A DNA stretch of 64,000 nucleotides from Desulfogranum japonicum DSM 18378. GTDB lineage: Bacteria > Desulfobacterota > Desulfobulbia > Desulfobulbales > Desulfobulbaceae. How positions within the stretch are numbered: position 1 is the stretch's first letter; every line of letters starts with the position of its first letter. The DNA lies in contig NZ_AUCV01000027.1 of NCBI RefSeq assembly GCF_000429945.1, positions 24,239 through 88,238 of the forward strand, in the 5' to 3' direction. The notes beneath the pieces are model-generated. The model worked only from the letters and a program-made list of their open reading frames with translations. It was not told where the DNA came from and did no database searches. The position numbers and the translations under genes are program-made. Of the stretch, positions 59,346-64,000 are shown piece after piece.

Positions 59346-60287
59346 ATGACACAAAAAAATAATCCTTTACCAAAGGCCCTTCATCGCAATATAAATCCCT
59401 GCATAACCGCTGTATTTCTCGGATTTTTCCTCATATCAATTGGTGCGTTTCTGAGCATATGTCATAATGTATATGCCCAAACGACTTTCCAGGGATCCCT
59501 ACAAAGCGTCTCAATTACCGACAATTCCGGTACAAACACCCCTCCGATAGCAACAGTTACTTATAGCCTAACCAATAGCACTTATACTTTTGATGCTAGT
59601 ATGTCAAAAGACTCTGATGGCACTATCAATAAATATACATGGAATTTTAATGATGGTGAGACAGCGACAGGCAGTATCGTTTCACATATATTCCCTGAAA
59701 ATACTACACCAACAGCGACATTGACTCTAATTGACAATGATAATGGTGTCACCATTAAACAAATTGTCATCACCTCTGCAACTTGTTCTGAAACACCTAT
59801 CCTTAGCGTTAATGAGCAGAATGGGAGTGTACAACTATTATCCCATGAGTATTATATTTATGCAGGTGGAATATATACAGGTGAAGAAATTAACCTGTGT
59901 AAAGTTTCAGTAATGCTTTCAGCATGGATTGGCGATATATCAAACAAGATATTCGAAGTTAGAATTTACAAAACTCTAAATAATGCATTATCCCAAATAA
60001 AAGTAAACGGTATTTCTTCCCAACTTAAAGGCACCGATATAACTAAAGAGTTAAATATTTACTACGATTTCACTTTTAATATTCCAGTAACACTCTCCCC
60101 AACTGATGCAGTGGTCATAACCGAAGTCAGTGGAAACCAACTGGTTGATTCAGAAAATTTCATAAGAGTTTATAGAAATTCTGCAATGGATTCAGCTTTA
60201 GACTTTGGAACATGGAATAGTGAAGGAGCTAAGACATCACTGCTCACTTCAGTTTCTCCAACATTTAAACTTTTCAGTACTGAATAA
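59346..60287 (+). CDS. Exported protein with one PKD domain, otherwise unrecognised
   Basis: The ATG at 59346 follows CGGAGGACCAT and is preferred over 59289. 313 residues: a membrane/signal segment (about 21-44, ending VYAQ), one PKD domain (about 57-143, WNFNDGE), and a C-terminal β-rich region of unknown family (about 150-313). Its DNA is clearly more AT-rich than upstream genes. Its stop is 1 nt before the next start. Confidence 0.75.
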   Translation: MTQKNNPLPKALHRNINPCITAVFLGFFLISIGAFLSICHNVYAQTTFQGSLQSVSITDNSGTNTPPIATVTYSLTNSTYTFDASMSKDSDGTINKYTWNFNDGETATGSIVSHIFPENTTPTATLTLIDNDNGVTIKQIVITSATCSETPILSVNEQNGSVQLLSHEYYIYAGGIYTGEEINLCKVSVMLSAWIGDISNKIFEVRIYKTLNNALSQIKVNGISSQLKGTDITKELNIYYDFTFNIPVTLSPTDAVVITEVSGNQLVDSENFIRVYRNSAMDSALDFGTWNSEGAKTSLLTSVSPTFKLFSTE

Positions 60288-60288
60288 T

Positions 60289-63096
60289 ATGAAAAAGATA
60301 TTATTTTTCCTCCTTATATTTATTTATCCGTCCACTAGTTATTCTTTTAACGTAAATTTCACAGTATCTGAACGTAAAGGTATAGAAAGATCTACAACAC
60401 ATATTGATTATTCAATCCCTATACCCAAAGAAGAAAATATACTAACCGTCGATAACCTACAGATTGAAAACCAACTAGCTGAGTTCACTGTATTATCGAG
60501 ATACGGTGGCACCCCAGAAGATGCGACTAAGCCCATACGAGTTGTTCTAATTGACTTCTTAGACAATTTTGCCCCTAACGAAACCAAAACCTACACACTA
60601 AGCACAAGAGCTACTGCAGCACAAGAAAAAAATCCAATCGCGACAGAACAAACCAATTACATAGAAGTTAATACGGGAAATGCAATCTTTAGAATTTCTA
60701 AATCAACAGGAAATTTATTTGATTATGTTACAGTAAACGGCTCAACGCTAATAGACAGCCCAAAAGATACAGGAATGATCGTTAACGTTGATGGAGTTGA
60801 CTATACATCTTATCACGACACCCCACAAGTTTCCATATTTAGAAATAATTCTCAAGGATGCGTTATTACGGTCAAAGGCTCCTTAAAGGATAAAGATGGA
60901 AATTTATTAAAGCCACCAACTCCAAGCCTTGACAAAATCACACCAGATTCTCATGTTGATTATGGATTTTACTATACTTTCCACAAAAATTCATCATTTG
61001 TTTATATAGATCAAACTCTTAAAAACAATGGAAGAGGATGGAGCAGATTTGCATACAGATCAGTAGAACATCTATACGTCAACAACTGGAGAACAGAATT
61101 AAAACTAACAAATCCAACTGGCAATTTAAACGTACACTTTGAAAATTTCAGTGAAGTTTACTCGACAGAAGAATATTCATTAAAGCAAGATGAACTAAAC
61201 ACCAGCGGATTTAACAACAAAACATATGATTTTTCTGCAACTCTTCTTAAAAATGATAACTTAAAGCTTAAAACTTGGGATAAATACAATTCCTATGCAG
61301 GCATATCTGATAGCATTGGAGGAATAGCAATTGCTGATAAGTGGTTTTGGCAAAACTATCCGAGTGAATACCATATACTAGGTAACAAAATTACTTATAA
61401 CTTCTTACCTACCAGAGATTCGAATTACTCGGGCTACACACCGCCACAAGGTTATGTTGCTGAAGATTTACCAGAGAGATATCTAGATACAGGGGCTAAA
61501 TACAGAATATTGGGCGGGATGTGGAAAACACACAGAACTGTATATTATTTTCATACAAATAGCCCAACTTACCAAGAAGTCGTTGCATCTTTACAGGCGC
61601 CTCTTATTATTACCCTTGATCCAAAATATGTCGGCAATACTCAATTTTTCAATTTCATGTTTGATCCCAACTTTATCAGCACTTACAATTTTCCTGCAAA
61701 TGAAAAGTTACAGGATTCAATTGATCGTTGGAGAAATTATGCGAAGAGTATATGGGATCCTAGCTACGACCATATTTACGGAAAATCATTTCAAACATTA
61801 CGTGAAGAAAGAGGCGTTCCTTTATGGCAGTGGATTAATAGCGATGGAACTAAGGCCTACACTTATCCGTCATGGTATGGCTGGTTAAGATTTGGTAACA
61901 GTCCTCGTTCTCTTAATTTTGGATTTAATAGTCAGCACTACGATTTTACCTATCAGGCATATTTAGTTTGGCAAAGAGAAATAGACTACAACGTATATGA
62001 TATTTTCGAAGAAATGGTGGATCATCTTGCAGATGTAATAACTTTACATGATCCTTTCGTATTAACTACCAATAGCCTTGATGACGACATATTACTCAAT
62101 GGGGCACAGAGATATGAATTAGATTCTTTAGGTGATAACTTTACCAGTAGAACCTACAATATAAATGACCCACACGTAGGCAATGCTCATGCATGGACTA
62201 GAGGGGTTTTTATATATTATCTCCTTACTGGAAATCCGAGATATTACGAAATAATGGGACAATATTTCTTTCACGTTCAAGCGGCAAAAGATGTTGGCTC
62301 TGCAAGTATCGAAACTAGAGACTTAACAAGACTCATAGGTTCAGCTATTAACTATTGGCAAGTTACTGGCGATAAACAAGCAATTACTGAAGCCCTGTAT
62401 ATTTGGAATAGATTAAAAAACGAAGGGACACAAATTGGCATAGACAAATTTGCACTGGATTGTCGCATTTCATCTGATAAGCTCTGGATCGGATACGATG
62501 CAATGGGAATACAATATATTTTACGCCTATACTACGCCTTGCTTGAGGCAGGAATGCAAAAAGAAGCTTCAGATTTGAGAAGTATTATAAACAAAATAGC
62601 TATTTGGAACAAAGATATGGTCATGGCGGCTTGGCCTAAAAAACCTGGGACTTATAACAGTGATCAAACTGAATACTATAAATTTACAACAACTAATGCG
62701 CTATTTCTTAACTCCAGCGCAGCTGGTGATTTAAGTTTAGACCTGCCTTATCACTGGGATACTGAATTCTATAATGCTAACTACAGCCTTTCTTGGTGCG
62801 ATCTATATGCCTTTATGTATCGAGAAACTGGCGAACAAGTATGGCTTAACATGGCACGCACGGCTTTTAAAGATAGATTTATGTATAATGTTGCTAGTTT
62901 GACAGGCCAAATTGAATCACCACAAAATCCTTCATGGCAATCATATGGCATTTCCCCGAACATCGGGTCAGGCACATGGAAATTTGGAATGGCAATAACA
63001 AAACCCTTACTCTATTTACAAACAGAGCAGTGGATCACAGCAGGATGGTCACCTAAACCGATTGCATTGATGGAAGGAATGAGTCAAGAGAAATGA
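60289..63096 (+). CDS. Secreted RIFT-barrel/(α/α)-toroid carbohydrate-active-like protein (YetA/exo-lyase-like)
   Basis: I start at the ATG at 60289 (MKKILFFLLIFIYPSTSYS, a standard signal peptide); the frame is open to 60205. 935 residues. The N-terminal β region (about 20-330, NVNFTVSERKGIERSTTHIDYSIPIP) resembles the RIFT barrel of YetA-like/rhamnogalacturonan exo-lyase proteins. Residues about 480-900 are helix-rich, with NAHAWTRGVFIYYLLTGNPRYYEIMGQYF, like α/α-toroid polysaccharide lyases. AT-rich DNA and codons suggest acquisition. The substrate is unknown; family assignment is tentative. Confidence 0.6.
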   Translation: MKKILFFLLIFIYPSTSYSFNVNFTVSERKGIERSTTHIDYSIPIPKEENILTVDNLQIENQLAEFTVLSRYGGTPEDATKPIRVVLIDFLDNFAPNETKTYTLSTRATAAQEKNPIATEQTNYIEVNTGNAIFRISKSTGNLFDYVTVNGSTLIDSPKDTGMIVNVDGVDYTSYHDTPQVSIFRNNSQGCVITVKGSLKDKDGNLLKPPTPSLDKITPDSHVDYGFYYTFHKNSSFVYIDQTLKNNGRGWSRFAYRSVEHLYVNNWRTELKLTNPTGNLNVHFENFSEVYSTEEYSLKQDELNTSGFNNKTYDFSATLLKNDNLKLKTWDKYNSYAGISDSIGGIAIADKWFWQNYPSEYHILGNKITYNFLPTRDSNYSGYTPPQGYVAEDLPERYLDTGAKYRILGGMWKTHRTVYYFHTNSPTYQEVVASLQAPLIITLDPKYVGNTQFFNFMFDPNFISTYNFPANEKLQDSIDRWRNYAKSIWDPSYDHIYGKSFQTLREERGVPLWQWINSDGTKAYTYPSWYGWLRFGNSPRSLNFGFNSQHYDFTYQAYLVWQREIDYNVYDIFEEMVDHLADVITLHDPFVLTTNSLDDDILLNGAQRYELDSLGDNFTSRTYNINDPHVGNAHAWTRGVFIYYLLTGNPRYYEIMGQYFFHVQAAKDVGSASIETRDLTRLIGSAINYWQVTGDKQAITEALYIWNRLKNEGTQIGIDKFALDCRISSDKLWIGYDAMGIQYILRLYYALLEAGMQKEASDLRSIINKIAIWNKDMVMAAWPKKPGTYNSDQTEYYKFTTTNALFLNSSAAGDLSLDLPYHWDTEFYNANYSLSWCDLYAFMYRETGEQVWLNMARTAFKDRFMYNVASLTGQIESPQNPSWQSYGISPNIGSGTWKFGMAITKPLLYLQTEQWITAGWSPKPIALMEGMSQEK

Positions 63097-63169
63097 AATA
63101 ACATTTTGCTATTAGTAAAGTTGTTTCTCAATACTTTTTTCACAAGGGCAGAAGATCAGCAGTTCCCAC

Positions 63170-63745
63170 TATGCTTCTAATTGATTGTTTTTTTCCTGAT
63201 AGTGATTTTTAGCTTTCGTAAACATTCCGCTGCATATGCGGCATATCATGCAGGCGCTCTGCAATAACTGAGATATAAGGCTTCCACATATCTGAACAGA
63301 CAAACTTGATTTCTTTGCAGCGAGCTTCTTCCAAGAAATCGCAAAAACGGTGAAGTGTCGCTTTTTTATGCTCTTTGCCTGTCCAAAGTAGTCTTCTATT
63401 CTGTTTGTCGATTTGATAGACAAGAGTCAGGTATTTATACCCCTTTGCTGTATTGAATCTCATCAACGCCAATGGCTGTTATATCCTCCAGAGTCCGGTG
63501 CTCAAGCCCCCATTTAACAACCCAGCTTACCGCATCGGCAACAATATCCCAGGAAACACGAAACGTCTGCCCCGTTTCTTTCCAGGAAAACTTACGAGCC
63601 CAGAATGGCAGAAATGTCGCGAAATGTTTTGTTATTGGTGAGTTACCTATAGCCCATGGAACCGGGTGCATCCGATATTTATGGCACAACCTTCTGGGCC
63701 CATCTTTTCTTGAATTGCATAATAATTTCAACCGACTAGGTAATA
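63170..63745 (-). pseudogene. ISL3-family transposase remnant, frameshifted and truncated
   Basis: On the minus strand, 63731-63435 reads a transposase N-terminal part (VPWAIGNSPITKHF…FSWKETGQTFRVSWDIVADAVSWVVKWGLEHR…IGVDEIQYSKGV). The frame then shifts and continues at 63472-63209 (KGYKYLTLVYQIDKQNRRLLWTGKEHKKATL…FVCSDMWKPYISVIAERLHDM), which are the DDE signatures of ISL3. The end is truncated near 63170 and the zinc-finger start is missing. No clear terminal repeats were found. It is a dead element. Confidence 0.85.
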
Positions 63746-63806
63746 TTATCGCTTGATAAATGACAAAACTATAGTATAATATTCTGCAAAATCAGGAGGT
63801 TATACT

Positions 63807-64000
63807 ATGACAATGGCGCTGGGAACACAAACTAGGACTGAGTATTATAAAAACATGTACGACGATAGTCTCGACCAACAAATATCCTATATTATCCAGT
63901 GCATTGATGCTCCCAATAACTCCCTTTTTCATATAATTGAGCAAATCAGGGAGAAGTACCCAACAATCGACCCTGAATTGCTCCAAATTATTCTTCAAGG
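63807..64000 (+). CDS. Unrecognised protein, 3' end outside window
   Basis: An ATG with TCAGGAGGTTATACT upstream opens a frame of 64 codons that runs off the window (MTMALGTQTRTEYYKNMYDD…). It has no signal or membrane segment and is mostly helical and charged. A possible -10 (TATAAT) lies near 63774. I do not recognise it. It could be a new gene or the start of another mobile element. Confidence 0.55.
   Translation, partial: MTMALGTQTRTEYYKNMYDDSLDQQISYIIQCIDAPNNSLFHIIEQIREKYPTIDPELLQIILQ

Overview
The window looks like chromosome of a Desulfobacterota (delta-proteobacterial) sulfate reducer or close relative, Desulfobulbales-like. This is inferred from gene content: a multihaem cytochrome c with Hmc/Nrf-type FeS and NrfD-like membrane partners, many sigma-54 activators with membrane sensor kinases, a 2-hydroxyacyl-CoA-dehydratase-type double-cubane protein, a Sat-APS kinase fusion and a large Wzx/Wzy-type exopolysaccharide locus. 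No rRNA is present, so the assignment rests on content only. The window starts inside a histidine kinase gene and ends inside an unrecognised gene.

1-12.7 kb: a coherent sigma-54 unit. A histidine kinase (5' cut), a membrane PAS sensor and an NtrC-type activator are followed by a dedicated FtsH-like protease, a pentahaem cytochrome c, a Tat-exported four-cluster ferredoxin and a NrfD-like quinone-site protein. Next come a degenerate (pseudo) histidine kinase, three small membrane proteins and a CPBP protease. Three GG-N10-GC (-24/-12) promoters lie ahead of ftsH, the small-protein pair and the CPBP pair, and TGCAACA/TGTTGCA sites lie upstream of at least two. This looks like one self-contained regulated redox module and is the best candidate here for an undescribed system.

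13-14.3 kb: a double-cubane/2-hydroxyacyl-CoA dehydratase-type protein followed by only the first codons of its ATPase activator. 14.5-30 kb: the exopolysaccharide locus, mostly on the minus strand: priming glycosyltransferase, degenerate P-loop kinase-like protein, Wza-like exporter, chain-length protein, glycosyltransferases, ligase/polymerase, deacetylase, flippase, secreted glycosidase-like protein and two GNAT proteins. 30-31.2 kb: gene-poor DNA with a 20-G tract, then tRNA-Arg(TCT).

31.3-40.5 kb: a cysteine synthase-CysRS-like fusion, DciA, and the nitrogen set glnA, glnD, glnB, amtB. 41-48.9 kb: PilZ protein, manC, manB, rfbA, rfbD, cvpA, phosphopantetheinyl transferase, mutM. 48.9-55 kb: a GlrK-QseG-GlrR-type system, a VanZ-like protein and the Sat-APS kinase fusion. 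55.6-63.1 kb: a free-standing MshEN membrane protein, two PKD-domain exported proteins and a large secreted carbohydrate-active-like protein. The last two are visibly AT-rich, which suggests transfer. 63.2-63.8 kb: a frameshifted ISL3-family transposase remnant, then a partial gene.

Functionally the window links sigma-54-controlled respiration/stress, nitrogen control and surface polysaccharide synthesis with likely c-di-GMP input (PilZ, MshEN). Domain calls come from reading the translations; no database search was possible.
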